Shown here in pieces: positions 32,347 to 41,981 of a stretch of DNA of 64,000 nt; position 1 is the stretch's first letter; each line of letters starts with the position of its first letter. The position numbers and the translations under genes were made by a program. The DNA is from Sphingomonas leidyi (GTDB lineage: Bacteria > Pseudomonadota > Alphaproteobacteria > Sphingomonadales > Sphingomonadaceae), in assembly GCF_011761945.1 (NCBI RefSeq), contig NZ_JAASQV010000007.1:85089-149088 (forward strand). Reading direction: 5' to 3'. The notes under the pieces are model-generated. The model was not told the DNA's origin. It ran no database searches and was given only the letters and a program-made list of their open reading frames with translations.

Positions 32347-33761
32347 TCATCTGCCGGTTTTGTCCAACGAGTCCTGACTCTGGCAAACACGCCTTCCATC
32401 GGCGACACAGGTACTACGCCACCGTTCCCAGGCGGCATCGTCGATGCCGGCGCGTGCGGCCACGCCCTGAAGATCGGCCCATGTGCGAACATTCCGCGCG
32501 GAAAGCAGGCCCCGCAGGAAGGCGCGCATCTTCGCCTCTCCCACCTGTCGCTCCAGGGAGAGCAGGAGCAGCGGGCCGTAATGGTAGCGATAGGTCCCGC
32601 CGATGGAGGCACCGTCCGTGATCTTGTCGAGCGCCACGAACGGCTGGGTAGGCCGTTCACCTCCGCCGCGAGACCGGCGATATGCCGTTGGGCGGCGGCC
32701 TCGCCACCAAGCGCCCGCAATGCCTTGATCGACAGGAACTCCGCCGTCGATTCCAGCATGAACCAGAAATATGGGCCTGGGGACCGGGCAAGCGTTCCGA
32801 AATAATAATGGCCCATCTCATGCGCGATATAGGCGATGCGTCCATCCCGCGCTTGCCCGCCAGCCTGGAGCGTCGCGCCGACACGGCCGACGCTCCCGCT
32901 CATGGCGATCGTCGGCCATGTGGCGAAGGCCCATTCCGAACCCTCGCGATCGCGCTTGACCTGGTTGGCCGCCACCATCCGAAGGAATGTCGGCTGATCC
33001 GCAACCGGCGCCCCCATATAGTCGCGGTAATAGCTGGCGACCTGTCCCACCGCAGCCGACAGCGCGTCGGCCTGCGCGGGCGCCACCGTCTCGTTCAGGA
33101 TGGTGACGTTGGCCGTCTTCGTGATCGGTCCCTTGCCGCCGAAGAGCAGAGGCGGGCGGGCAATGGCGCTGGAAAAGCGCCCATGGTCCCCGATGATCGC
33201 CGCACTTCCGTTCATGTAGAGGAAGCGACAGCCCTCGCAGGACACGTCGAGCGCATAGGCCATGGTGCCGGCCCGGGCCTTCGCCTTGTTGTCGAAGGGA
33301 AGCGGAAGCCACGCAGATTGCTCCGCGAACCGCGCGCTGTCCCCGTTGAATGCCATCACGCCCTTGAAATCGTCCGGCGCATCATGTGCCGGATAGACCG
33401 GATAGGCTCCGACATATTCGACGCAGAGGACGGCGGGCGCAGCGGAGACGGTATAGACACGCGCTTCCCCGTTGATGCCGGGATCATACCATCCGTCGAA
33501 CGCCACCGCCTTTCCGTCGCCATCCGTCACCCTGGCGACGTTCAGACCGGCGTTGAGCGCGAAGGCGCCCGCAACCTCCGCGGGCCGGTCGGCTATGCAG
33601 ACACGGCCTTCCACCCGGCCGGTGGCGAGGCTGACGCGCACGGTGCCCGACGTCTTCATCGCCCCGTTGCCGCCGCTTGCCGCTTGTCCCTGAGCGTCGG
33701 CAGCTGCCGGCAGCAGTGCAGACAATAGCGCCGCCGATATGACTCCGATCCTGTTACGCAC
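32347..33761 (-). pseudogene. Exported gluzincin-type metallopeptidase gene with a frameshift
   Basis: The first frame (GTG 33761, after GGAGG) encodes a signal peptide and a domain with AYIAHEMGHYYFGTLA (HEXXH) and FMLESTAEFLSIKAL (downstream Glu), as in M1-like gluzincins. At about 32646-32650 (minus strand ...GGCCTACCCAGCC...) the coding sense moves to another frame, which continues as PFVALDKITDGASIGGTYRY through to 32347. Adding one base would restore a product of about 470 residues. Either a real inactivating deletion or an assembly error in a short C run. Without the shift the first frame runs on as nonsense to 32226. Confidence 0.72.
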
Positions 33762-33962
33762 TTGTCCTCCGCCGAGCGAGCATGCCTGCTATATATTGCT
33801 AACACACCTCCTGTCGATGCACGAAACGGGTTCGCATGCATCGCCGGGAGCCAGGCGTGCTCCTTGGCGGAGCGGCGTTTCTCTATCGGCTCGCCTCTCC
33901 ATTGGCTCGCCGCGCGGGCACAGCCCGAATAGCGCTTCGCCTGCGGGTCGAGTGAATGTCCG

Positions 33963-34448
33963 CTATCGGATCTTCCCGGCCCTTGCGCCGCGCCGTGCCA
34001 GCCGCGCCACCAGCGCATCGGCGGCGGCGCTGACATCGGCCCAGGTCACATCGAAGTCGCGGTCCGTCCCGTAATAGGGATCGGCGACGGAGCTGCCCTC
34101 GCGCCCCGGCACATAGTCCATCAGCAGCCGGGCTTCCGCCGTGCCGTCCGCCGGCGCTAGCGCCGCGAGGTCGCGCAGATTCTGGTCGTCGAGCGCCAGC
34201 ACATGATCGAAGCGGCGAAAATCCTCCGGCCGCACCTGCCGTGCCCTGAGATCGGAGATGTCCACCCCGTGCCGCCGCGCCGCCGCCTGGGCGCGGCGAT
34301 CGGGGGGTGCGCCGACATGCCAGTCGCCGGTCCCCGCCGAATCCACCACCATGTCGAGCCCGGCGCGCTCCGCCGCCGCCCGCAGCGCGCCTTCGGCGAG
34401 CGGCGAACGGCAGATATTGCCCAGGCACACGAACAGCACCGACGTCAC
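33963..34448 (-). CDS. Low-molecular-weight protein-tyrosine phosphatase
   Basis: 161 residues. The P-loop CLGNICRS gives CX5R (Cys8 to Arg14) and the general acid is Asp123 in DPYYG. VDSAGTGDWHVG is another family mark. It removes phosphate from tyrosine residues, often in exopolysaccharide control. No capsule kinase is next to it. Separated by 24 bp from the upstream sodC gene on the same strand. Confidence 0.94.
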   Translation of the reverse strand: MTSVLFVCLGNICRSPLAEGALRAAAERAGLDMVVDSAGTGDWHVGAPPDRRAQAAARRHGVDISDLRARQVRPEDFRRFDHVLALDDQNLRDLAALAPADGTAEARLLMDYVPGREGSSVADPYYGTDRDFDVTWADVSAAADALVARLARRGARAGKIR

Positions 34449-34472
34449 CTCAGCCTCCCGCCCCGCGCCGCG

Positions 34473-34997
34473 TCACATCGCGTGGAAGACGCCGCAGGCG
34501 ATGCGCCCGCCCGAATTGCCCGAGGGATCGGTCTTGTAGTCGTCGGCATTGGCATGGACGACCAGCGCGGCGCCGTCCTCGTCCATCAGCCCCGCATAGG
34601 TGCCGCCCGGAAGCACGAAGATCGTGCGGTCGCGGCCGTCCTCGCCCACCGAGAGATTGGGCATGTCGCCGGCATGCGGGCCCATCGGATTGTCCTTGCC
34701 ATGCTGGTGCGCGGTCGGGTTCCAATGGCCGCCGGCGCTGGCGAAGTCCGGCCCCTCGCACTTGCCCACGGTGTGGACGTGCGTGCCGTGCACCCCCTTG
34801 GTCAAGCCGTGCACTTCCACCATCACGCGGATCGAACCGTCGACTTCCTCGGCGATCGCCTTGCCGACATCGGTGCCGTCGGCCATCTTGAGGTCCGCCT
34901 GGGCGCGGGCATGGCCGGCCATGTAGCGCGCATCCTTTTGCGGGCTCGCGCAGCCCGCCACCGCCAACAACCCCGCCGCCACCAGCAAACCACGCAT
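34473..34997 (-). CDS. sodC: Cu/Zn superoxide dismutase lipoprotein
   Basis: 174 residues with lipobox VAGC (Cys16). Copper/zinc ligands are visible: GVHGTHVHTVGKCEGPDF, GGHWNP, HAGDMPNL and VVHANADD; SGNSGGRIACGVF closes the fold with the second disulfide Cys. It dismutes superoxide in the periplasm, here anchored to a membrane by lipid. GGAGTGCAGGG precedes the chosen ATG. Confidence 0.94.
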   Translation of the reverse strand: MRGLLVAAGLLAVAGCASPQKDARYMAGHARAQADLKMADGTDVGKAIAEEVDGSIRVMVEVHGLTKGVHGTHVHTVGKCEGPDFASAGGHWNPTAHQHGKDNPMGPHAGDMPNLSVGEDGRDRTIFVLPGGTYAGLMDEDGAALVVHANADDYKTDPSGNSGGRIACGVFHAM

Positions 34998-35062
34998 CGC
35001 CCTGCACTCCGGATAAATGTTCCCGTCACGTAATGGATGGCCGCGTCGCCGGTTCCAAGGGG

Positions 35063-36109
35063 TCAGCGCAAACATTCTCCGTCCGCCTTGCCGGAGACGC
35101 TGCCCACCCCGAGGATGATCTTGGCGCGCCGTTCGAAGGTCAGCGCCTGCCAGCGCCCCGAATTGCCGATCGCGGTGCGGCTGCGCAGGAAGGTGAGGTG
35201 GAGCATCTCATATTGCTCCGGATCGATCCGCCGCCCGTCGAGCAGGCAGCCCCAGCGATCGAGGTTCCAGGCCCAGTCCCGCTGCACGCCGTCCTGGTCG
35301 ATCGAGCGCGACAGGGCGCCGTACCAGGCGAAGATCGCGCCGAGCCGGTCCCAGCGATCGGCTTCGGGCATCGCCGCGAGCTTGCGCCGCAGTCGCGCTA
35401 GGTCCTCGTCCAGCGGGAAGCCGCCCTGCTGCACCTTCGTGTCCACCGCCCAGCGCACCTTGCGCAGCGTGATCGGCCCGTCGGGGAATACGCGCAACAG
35501 GTCCTGCCGCACCGCCTCGAGCAGCACCAGATAGGTGTCGAGCTGCACCTGCAGCATCGCGTCGCTTTCGAACAGCGCATTGAATTCGCCCCACAGGACG
35601 GGATCGAGCTTCCCGTCCGGCCCGTGCGCCGCCAGGATCTTCTCGCGGCATCGGGGCTTCACCGGCACCGCCAGGCAGGCGTGCGAGAAGATCGTCTTGC
35701 CATGGACCGGCATCAGCGCCTTGCGCGCGCGGCGGAAGCCGCCGCGCTGCGCCTGCTTCCACGCCTTGAGCAGGGGTTGCAGGCTCCCCGTCCCGAAATT
35801 CCACTGCGCCATGCCGACCGAGACGAGCTGGCTGTCGAAATTGCCCACCGGCATCGCCCAGCAACCCATCGTCTCGGGGATCGAAGTCTCGCGCATCTGT
35901 GCGAAGATCGCTGCCCGGTCGAGCCCGATCGCCCCCAGCCGCGCCGCGCTGCCGGCATCGATGGCGAGGAAGGGCAGGTCGCCCACTTCGCGACAGGCCG
36001 GCCGCTCGGGCGGTGCAGGGGGCACGGACGGCACGGGCACAGTCTGCGCCGCGGCCGGCACGGGGACCGTGCCGAGCGCCAGCAGCGTCGCGGCGATCCA
36101 GGATTTCAT
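35063..36109 (-). CDS. Exported hypothetical protein
   Basis: 348 residues with a signal peptide (MKSWIAATLLALGTVPVPAAA) and a Pro-rich linker. The segment LVSVGMAQWNFGTGSLQPLL resembles the GxxQWNxGxGxLQPLL stretch seen in some lysozyme/peptidoglycan-associated proteins, which hints at a cell-wall role. Cys pairs (CLAVPVKPRC) suggest disulfides. The longer frame upstream of 36109 lacks a signal peptide and was rejected. Family not established. Confidence 0.7.
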   Translation of the reverse strand: MKSWIAATLLALGTVPVPAAAQTVPVPSVPPAPPERPACREVGDLPFLAIDAGSAARLGAIGLDRAAIFAQMRETSIPETMGCWAMPVGNFDSQLVSVGMAQWNFGTGSLQPLLKAWKQAQRGGFRRARKALMPVHGKTIFSHACLAVPVKPRCREKILAAHGPDGKLDPVLWGEFNALFESDAMLQVQLDTYLVLLEAVRQDLLRVFPDGPITLRKVRWAVDTKVQQGGFPLDEDLARLRRKLAAMPEADRWDRLGAIFAWYGALSRSIDQDGVQRDWAWNLDRWGCLLDGRRIDPEQYEMLHLTFLRSRTAIGNSGRWQALTFERRAKIILGVGSVSGKADGECLR

Positions 36110-36324
36110 GCGGCTCCTCTCGTCTCCTTGCCGCGCTTGTCCCGCGCCGCGCCCGCGCGGGCAAGGGCCGGTTGGGGCCTCGCCAGGCCGAACATGGTTA
36201 CCCGATTGGACGGTTTCGGCTGATTTTCCTCGGGAATCCGCCATTTCCTGCTACTCAAATTGGCGAAATAGCGCGTCCCCGGGCTAGCTGCCGGCGCCCG
36301 CAACGGCGAGTATCGGCGCAGAGC

Positions 36325-37245
36325 ATGTCGATCCGCCTGCCTCCCGATCCCCCGCCGATCCGGCTCATGACCCGCTTGCTCGCCGAGCTGCAGACGACGG
36401 TGCTGGCGCGCGCGATCCGCCTGTTCGACGGCGATCTCGACCGGGTGACGATCTTCGCCGTGATCACGCGCGACACCTATCCCTTCGGCACGCGCGAGGG
36501 GCTGGCGCCCACCGTTTCCCCCCACTCGCTCGCCATGTCGCTGTCGCGCCCCTACGAGACGGTGCGCCGCCATGTGCACGCGCTGGTCGATGCCGGCTGG
36601 TGCGAGCGCGGCGTGGACGGCGTCCATGCCAGCCACGCCGAGCTCCGCGCGCCCGCGCTCGCCGAGTTCCTCACGCTGGTCCATGACGCCGCCGTCCGCT
36701 TCGTCGCCGACATGGCGCGCGCCGGGGTGCCGATGCCGGAAGTGGGCACCGTACGCCCCTATCACCACGCCGCCGGCGTCCAGGCCGCGATCGACCTGAT
36801 GCTCGCGGTGGTCGACACCAATCGGCGCACGCATCGCGACTGGCTCGAGCTGGTGCTGTTCTCGACCATCTATGCGGCCAATTCGCGCCTGCTCAACGCC
36901 GATCGCGAGCTTTCCTGGCATTATGCCGATGGCCGCAAGGAACCGCCGCCGGCGCTGCGCCGACCGGTGCGCACCAGCGCGGTCGCCCGCGCGCTCGGCC
37001 TGCCCGAGGCGACGGTGCGCCGCCGCCTCGTCCACCTGCTTGCGGACGGCCGGGTCGAGCGGGTGGGCAAGAAGCTGCTCGTCTCCGAGGCCTGGCTCAA
37101 CCGCCCCGAATCGATCGCGACCAGCGTCCGGAGCTTCTCCACCGTCCGGCTCCTGCTTGCGCGCCTGGGTGTAAACGGTTTCCCCCTCCACGACCCCGCC
37201 CGCGCCTATCTTGCCGGCCGACCCGCACCGGTGGCGTTCGATTGA
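36325..37245 (+). CDS. Putative regulator with two winged-helix-like DNA-binding segments
   Basis: 306 residues without signal or membrane segments. The first helix-turn-helix is SLAMSLSRPYETVRRHVHAL with DAGWCER as wing (about 70-98); the second is AVARALGLPEATVRRRLVHL with ADGRVERVGKKL (about 220-250). Both contain the same TVRRxxxxL recognition pattern, so this may be an internal duplication with a helical middle (AGVQAAIDLMLAVVDTNRRT). No effector domain is recognised. Confidence 0.75.
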   Translation: MSIRLPPDPPPIRLMTRLLAELQTTVLARAIRLFDGDLDRVTIFAVITRDTYPFGTREGLAPTVSPHSLAMSLSRPYETVRRHVHALVDAGWCERGVDGVHASHAELRAPALAEFLTLVHDAAVRFVADMARAGVPMPEVGTVRPYHHAAGVQAAIDLMLAVVDTNRRTHRDWLELVLFSTIYAANSRLLNADRELSWHYADGRKEPPPALRRPVRTSAVARALGLPEATVRRRLVHLLADGRVERVGKKLLVSEAWLNRPESIATSVRSFSTVRLLLARLGVNGFPLHDPARAYLAGRPAPVAFD

Positions 37246-37555
37246 ACCGGCGCGCGCGGTTCCGCCAAAATGGGCAACGTCCCGCTTGAGGACGGCGCCC
37301 CGCATGCCGATAGGCGGGGGCAGATCAAGGGACTTGGGCGGCCGCGGCACCGGTCGCCCCTACGCCGCACGGTGCCCGTGGCAACACGGGGGCCTGGCGG
37401 GCTGCCGGCGCCCACCGGCGGTCTCCATCGGTGGGCGCGGGCTTCGGCCCGCGCCCTAACCGGACGGACCGGTCGCGCCGCGCGCGAAGTCCGTCGCAGC
37501 CCGATTGCCCCTTCCGGCCGCTCCGGTCCTTGCGCATGGCCCGATGGAGGGATGC
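37246..37555. other. GC-rich intergenic region with structured leader
   Basis: 310 bp without a credible gene. The notable content is the pair of overlapping hairpins at 37409-37456 and a further inverted segment GACGGAC...GTCCGTC around 37463-37494. A GGAGGGATGC ribosome site precedes the gene at 37556. Confidence 0.5.
37409..37456 (+). ncRNA. Candidate structured RNA leader with two mutually exclusive hairpins
   Basis: Hairpin A: CGCCCACCG (37409-37417) pairs with CGGTGGGCG (37429-37437). Hairpin B: GGGCGCGGGC (37433-37442), TTCG, GCCCGCGCCC (37447-37456). They share 37433-37437, so only one can form fully. Hairpin B is terminator-like but has no U-tract. This is the layout of an attenuator or switch; no known riboswitch class is recognised. 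Confidence 0.35.
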
Positions 37556-38656
37556 ATGCGTCTTGTCGTGGCTGCGGCGATACTGGCAACGGGATGGGCG
37601 TCACCGGCCCTTGCCCAGGTCCCCGCGACGATCCCCGACCGGCCGCAGACCGGTGCCGCCTATGATCCCTATGGCCGCTGGGAAGTCCGCGCGCCGGAGG
37701 ACCAGCCGGTCGAGACCACGCGACTGCTGCGCGTCGAGGACGGGACGCCCTTCTACGAGAAGGGCGACTATGATTCGCCCGCGGTCGAATCGCGCCTGCT
37801 GCCGATCATCAAGGGCAGCAACCTGCCCGCCCGGGCCGGTCCGAAGAGCCCCTATCTGCCTGGCACCGACCTGCGCTTCGCCTATCATTATCTCATCGAT
37901 TTCTGGCGCAGCTGGCCGCAGGCCAAGGTGCGCGGCGCGCCGGGCGAGTCCCGCACCGCGGCCGGTGCCGTGGCGCCGCGGCTCGCGCGCACTTCGGTGT
38001 TCGCCGACCCGGGCCTGCCCAAAGCGGCAGTCGACACCCTGTTCGCCCAGGCCGACGCCCTGTACCAGGCAGTGCTGAAGATGCCCGCGCTCCAGCGCGC
38101 CCAGGGCATGACGCTGCGCGGATCGGTGTGGATGACGCGCCGCAAGGACGTTGCCGGAGTCGAGGTCTACAGCTTCCGCCTGGTGATCGGCGCACCCGCG
38201 CTCCGCATCGGCGCGCCCGGAGCGACGCAGGGCAGCGACGGCCGCTGGCGCACGCCGGAGCAGGGGCACAATGCGGGCATCGCCATCACGTCCAACATCC
38301 CGCTGCGCGGCGGCCCGGCCTGGGGCCGCTACCACGGCACGCAAGTGGCGTTCCTGCCCGATTTCGCGGCGCTCGTCGTCGCCGGGGACCGGCCGACCCA
38401 CGTCTCCGAATTCCGCGGCGGCGGCGGCAAGCAGGTGGAGAACCCCCGCTTCTTCGATCCCGCCCGGCCGAAGACCGACATCCAGATCCTCACCGTCGAG
38501 CCCGGCGCCAGCAACCCGGTCGACGCGCGCTACGCCCGTCAGGGCTCGCTTTCGCCGGACAGCATCCATGGCCGGCTGATCGCCGCCAGCTTCCTGCCGG
38601 ACTGGCGCGCCCTGGTCGACGGCGTGAACAGCCCCGGAGCACCCCGCGCCCGATGA
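37556..38656 (+). CDS. Exported hypothetical protein
   Basis: 366 residues with a signal peptide (MRLVVAAAILATGWASPALA). The mature part has LRFAYHYLIDFWRSWPQAKV, MTLRGSVWMTRRKDVAGVEV and a run of GGGGKQVENPRFFDPA. No catalytic motif is seen. The start was chosen for the signal peptide and GGAGG before it. Its stop overlaps the next gene's ATG, so the two products probably act together. Family unknown. Confidence 0.75.
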   Translation: MRLVVAAAILATGWASPALAQVPATIPDRPQTGAAYDPYGRWEVRAPEDQPVETTRLLRVEDGTPFYEKGDYDSPAVESRLLPIIKGSNLPARAGPKSPYLPGTDLRFAYHYLIDFWRSWPQAKVRGAPGESRTAAGAVAPRLARTSVFADPGLPKAAVDTLFAQADALYQAVLKMPALQRAQGMTLRGSVWMTRRKDVAGVEVYSFRLVIGAPALRIGAPGATQGSDGRWRTPEQGHNAGIAITSNIPLRGGPAWGRYHGTQVAFLPDFAALVVAGDRPTHVSEFRGGGGKQVENPRFFDPARPKTDIQILTVEPGASNPVDARYARQGSLSPDSIHGRLIAASFLPDWRALVDGVNSPGAPRAR

Positions 38657-39666
38657 AGACGCTCGCCCTTTCCGCCGCCCTGCTGCTCCTCGTCCAGGAC
38701 GGGGGCCTCACCCCGGTGCAGCCGCCCCAGGGGCTGCGCGAGCATCCTGTCCGCACCCCGGTCCCGCCCAATGCGGTGGCGCTGTCCGCCGGCGTCGCCC
38801 CGCCTCCGGGATCCGTCGCGCTCGAGCCCAACATGCCGGGCCATCGCCGCTTCCGGCCGCCACTCTTCCCCGATGCCGGCTGGGACAGCCCGATGGCGGG
38901 CGCCACCAAGGACTATGCCGCCTATCTCGGCGTCTATTGGCGCGCGCCCTATCTCGCGCCGGCATCGGCGATGGCCGCCTATCCCGGGCTGGAGGTTCCC
39001 GGCTGGACCGCGCCGGGTCCGTACCGGGCCGACATCGCCCGCAGCCAGGCCCGGCCCGACGAGGAGGCGCTGTTCGAGCGCCGCATGGCCTTCCTCGCCG
39101 AGCGCGTGATGGCCTCGGCACCGTTCCGCGATCCGCACGGCACCAGCATCGAGCCGGAGCTGCTGGTCGAGGGCTATGGCAAGGAATTCGGTCCCAGGGC
39201 CCAGCCGGTCATGCGCGGCGCGATCACGTTCCGGCTCAACGTGATCCAGCCCAATACCGGCAGCAACGAACGCATCGGATCGCGCGTCCGCTCGCATCAG
39301 CCGGCCGTGTGGCTCAAGCTGTGGCTGAACCCGTCCTTCGCCAATTGCGAGCTGCCGCACGGGCAGACCGCGCGCGGCGTGCGCTGCCTCCAGTCGAGGG
39401 CCCGGCTGGCCTGGCGCGGCGCGAAACCGGCGGTCAGGCCGCTCGCGGCCGGGCTGCTCGGCCTCGATCCGGCGCTCTATGCCACCGGCGCGGGGGCAGC
39501 GGCGGACCTGCGGATGATCAAGGTGGAATATGGCGGCGGCACGGCGATGACCAGCGAGCTCGGCCGCGGCCGGCTGCATCCGCACGACCCGCTGGGCCGC
39601 GCGATCGGCGCGTGCCTCGCGCTCGACTGGCCGGCCCTGCTCGACCAGGCAGCGGCGATCGGATAG
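38653..39666 (+). CDS. Exported hypothetical protein, coupled to upstream gene
   Basis: 337 residues with a short hydrophobic leader (MKTLALSAALLLLVQDGGL). Pro-rich N-terminal third, then MAFLAERVMASAPFRDPHG and ITFRLNVIQPNTGSNERIGS, and one Cys pair (NCELPHGQ, VRCLQS). ATGA overlap with the previous gene. No family recognised; a periplasmic role is inferred only from the leader. Confidence 0.72.
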   Translation: MKTLALSAALLLLVQDGGLTPVQPPQGLREHPVRTPVPPNAVALSAGVAPPPGSVALEPNMPGHRRFRPPLFPDAGWDSPMAGATKDYAAYLGVYWRAPYLAPASAMAAYPGLEVPGWTAPGPYRADIARSQARPDEEALFERRMAFLAERVMASAPFRDPHGTSIEPELLVEGYGKEFGPRAQPVMRGAITFRLNVIQPNTGSNERIGSRVRSHQPAVWLKLWLNPSFANCELPHGQTARGVRCLQSRARLAWRGAKPAVRPLAAGLLGLDPALYATGAGAAADLRMIKVEYGGGTAMTSELGRGRLHPHDPLGRAIGACLALDWPALLDQAAAIG

Positions 39667-39812
39667 CCCGCGACCGCCTCCCGGAGCCGCAACCGCGGCG
39701 TCGCTCCGAACGCACTCGCCATGCGCCGCCCGCGAAGACGCCGCAATTGGGCTGCAATCCGCGCCGAGCCTGCGCGCCGGAACGCCAGGGAAGCCGGCGG
39801 GAAGGAAGGGGG

Positions 39813-40352
39813 ATGGCCATGCTGGGCAAGCCGATGGCGGGATCGCGCGTCAGGCTGGCGCCGTTCGGGGAGGCGCATGTGGAGCCGCTGCGCGCGGCCT
39901 GTGCCGAGGATCCGGATATCTGGGAGATCTATCCGGTGAGCATGGTCGGCACGCATTTCGATCCGTCGCTGCGCTTCCTGCGCGCGCTGCCGGGCTGGAC
40001 GATGTTCGCCGTGCTCGACGGGCACGGAAACGAAGGCGCCGCCGGCCGGCTGGTCGGCATGACGAGCTATATCCCGGTGCCGGGGACGGACGACGCGATC
40101 GAGATCGGCGCGACCTATATCGTGCCGGGGGTGCGCGGCGGGCCGTTCAACGCGGAGATGAAGCGGCTGATGATCGAGCGCGCCTTTGCCGGGGGCTATG
40201 CCGCGATCCAGTTCCGCATCGACACCCGCAACACCCGCTCCCGCCGCGCCGTCGAGAAACTCGGGGCGGAGCTGGTGGAGGTGCGCGCGGCGGACCTTAC
40301 CACCTGGACGGGATATGTGCGGGATACGGCGGTGTATCGGCTGGAGAAATGA
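39813..40352 (+). CDS. GNAT-family N-acetyltransferase
   Basis: 179 residues. GSRVRLAPFGEAHVEPLRAA opens the fold, VGMTSYIPVPGTDDAIEIGA and TYIVPGVRGGPFNAEMKRLM form the acetyl-CoA region, and FRIDTRNTRSRRAVEKLGAE is the RimJ/RimL-type C-terminal helix. It probably acetylates a small amine or a protein N-terminus. GGAAGGGGG precedes ATG 39813. Confidence 0.9.
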   Translation: MAMLGKPMAGSRVRLAPFGEAHVEPLRAACAEDPDIWEIYPVSMVGTHFDPSLRFLRALPGWTMFAVLDGHGNEGAAGRLVGMTSYIPVPGTDDAIEIGATYIVPGVRGGPFNAEMKRLMIERAFAGGYAAIQFRIDTRNTRSRRAVEKLGAELVEVRAADLTTWTGYVRDTAVYRLEK

Positions 40353-40493
40353 GTGGGTTGGGCGGGGTGCGGGAAGCGGGCGCGCGACGACGATGCCACC
40401 GCAATATGGGATGGACTACCCCCCGAATTCCGAAGACGATCGTTCATTGCAGATATCGAGATGATGTCATGGTGACGAAAGGGCACTCCGCAG

Positions 40494-41981
40494 ATGAATT
40501 CAGCTCTAAGGAATGCGATCGCACTCCCGCTGTTAGCAGTGGCCCTTTGTGGAAACGGTCAGAGCGAGCCCGGGAAGCAGCAACCGACGATATATAGCCC
40601 AAAGGAATTACAAGAAGACTATTCGGTTCTCAGAGCCGCCTTGGAGAATATGTATCCAAGCCTATATCGCTTCACCGACCGATCGATCATGAACAAGCTT
40701 CTAGACGACGGCTTCAGGTCATTGGACAAGCCCGGAACGGAGGTCGAGTTCTATAAGCTCATCGCCACCATTTGCGCGAGAGTCCATGACGAGCACCTGA
40801 TACCCAAACCGTCGGAGGGCTATTATCTCTCGCTAAAAGACACCCGCCATCACTTCCCTCTTTCCCTGAAGATCATCGATCGAAGGATATACGTTCTAAC
40901 GGCCGCACAATCGGCCGGCGCAATCCCCGTTGGATCTGAAATCATCTCCATAAACGGAAAATCGGCGGAAGAACTTCTCGGCATCCTACTTCCTACCATT
41001 CCTTCGGACGGCTATATTCAAAGCTTCGACCTTCGACACCTGGAAGATTACAGCATGACTGAAGAGGAAAACCTCTTCGATCTCAATTATCCGATCTTCG
41101 TGGAAAACACTGAATCCTATACGATAGAGTTTGTAGACAGATCCGATCGATCCAAGATCAATGTAGCGACTATTTCCGGCATGGATGATCGCGATTACAA
41201 GAGATACTTCTATGGCAGGACAAAACTCGTCGCTCCGTTGGAGTTCCGATACATCAAGGACGATGTTGCATATCTACGCATATCGTCATTCCTAAGATGG
41301 CATAGAAATCGTTTCGAGCAAGACTTCTACGCACTGTACGACAGCACATTTAAAGAACTCAAAAAGAAACGTATCGATAACTTGATATTGGATTTACGTA
41401 ACAATGAAGGCGGCGACGAAACCGGAGAGAAACTGCTGACCTATCTATTGGACAGGCCGTATCAGCATTTTGCATCCGCTGAGTTTAAGTTCGTGGGGCA
41501 GCCGCCGATGACCGCCCATCTGCAAAATGGCAATGACGTGTCTGTCGATGGCTCGTCGGTCTATCCGACGGATACCGGGATGTACGCGCTGAAGAAGACT
41601 TCCATGCCCCTGCTGAATGAGCAGCAGCCAGATGCGAATCATTTCAGAGGAAAGCTCTATGTTCTCATTAACGGCGCGACAGGTTCGATGGCATCGGTGG
41701 TTGCCGACTTTCTGAAGGGCAATCGCAAGGGGACATTCATAGGAGAAGAGAGTGGGGGCACGATGGAGGGCAACACGTCCCATCGCATCGCCAGACTTGT
41801 CCTCCCTCATTCCAAAATAAGGGTGGCCATCCCCTTGATGAAGACAGTGAATGCCGTTGCCTTCACAAAGGGACGGGGCGTTGATCCGGACTATCGAATA
41901 AGCCCAAGGATCGACGATCTCGTGAATGGCGTCGATACCGAGCTCATGTTCGCCGTCGATTTGATCAAGTCAAAGAAATGA
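40494..41981 (+). CDS. S41-family (C-terminal-processing-like) peptidase
   Basis: 495 residues with a short hydrophobic leader (ALRNAIALPLLAVALCGNG), so probably exported or a lipoprotein. A PDZ-like stretch (PVGSEIISINGKSAEELLGI) precedes the catalytic domain: VAYLRISSFLR, LDLRNNEGGDETGEKLL, then NGATGSMASVV with Ser398 as nucleophile and FIGEESGGTMEG. The gene is clearly poorer in GC than its neighbours and uses codons ending in A/T, a sign of recent acquisition. The AT-rich segment runs about 40355-41990. Confidence 0.88.
   Translation: MNSALRNAIALPLLAVALCGNGQSEPGKQQPTIYSPKELQEDYSVLRAALENMYPSLYRFTDRSIMNKLLDDGFRSLDKPGTEVEFYKLIATICARVHDEHLIPKPSEGYYLSLKDTRHHFPLSLKIIDRRIYVLTAAQSAGAIPVGSEIISINGKSAEELLGILLPTIPSDGYIQSFDLRHLEDYSMTEEENLFDLNYPIFVENTESYTIEFVDRSDRSKINVATISGMDDRDYKRYFYGRTKLVAPLEFRYIKDDVAYLRISSFLRWHRNRFEQDFYALYDSTFKELKKKRIDNLILDLRNNEGGDETGEKLLTYLLDRPYQHFASAEFKFVGQPPMTAHLQNGNDVSVDGSSVYPTDTGMYALKKTSMPLLNEQQPDANHFRGKLYVLINGATGSMASVVADFLKGNRKGTFIGEESGGTMEGNTSHRIARLVLPHSKIRVAIPLMKTVNAVAFTKGRGVDPDYRISPRIDDLVNGVDTELMFAVDLIKSKK

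Noticed and set aside
29924..32377. 817-codon plus-strand frame opposite the histidine kinase
   Set aside because: All kinase boxes are on the minus strand; the plus frame is rich in Arg and His with no recognisable fold.
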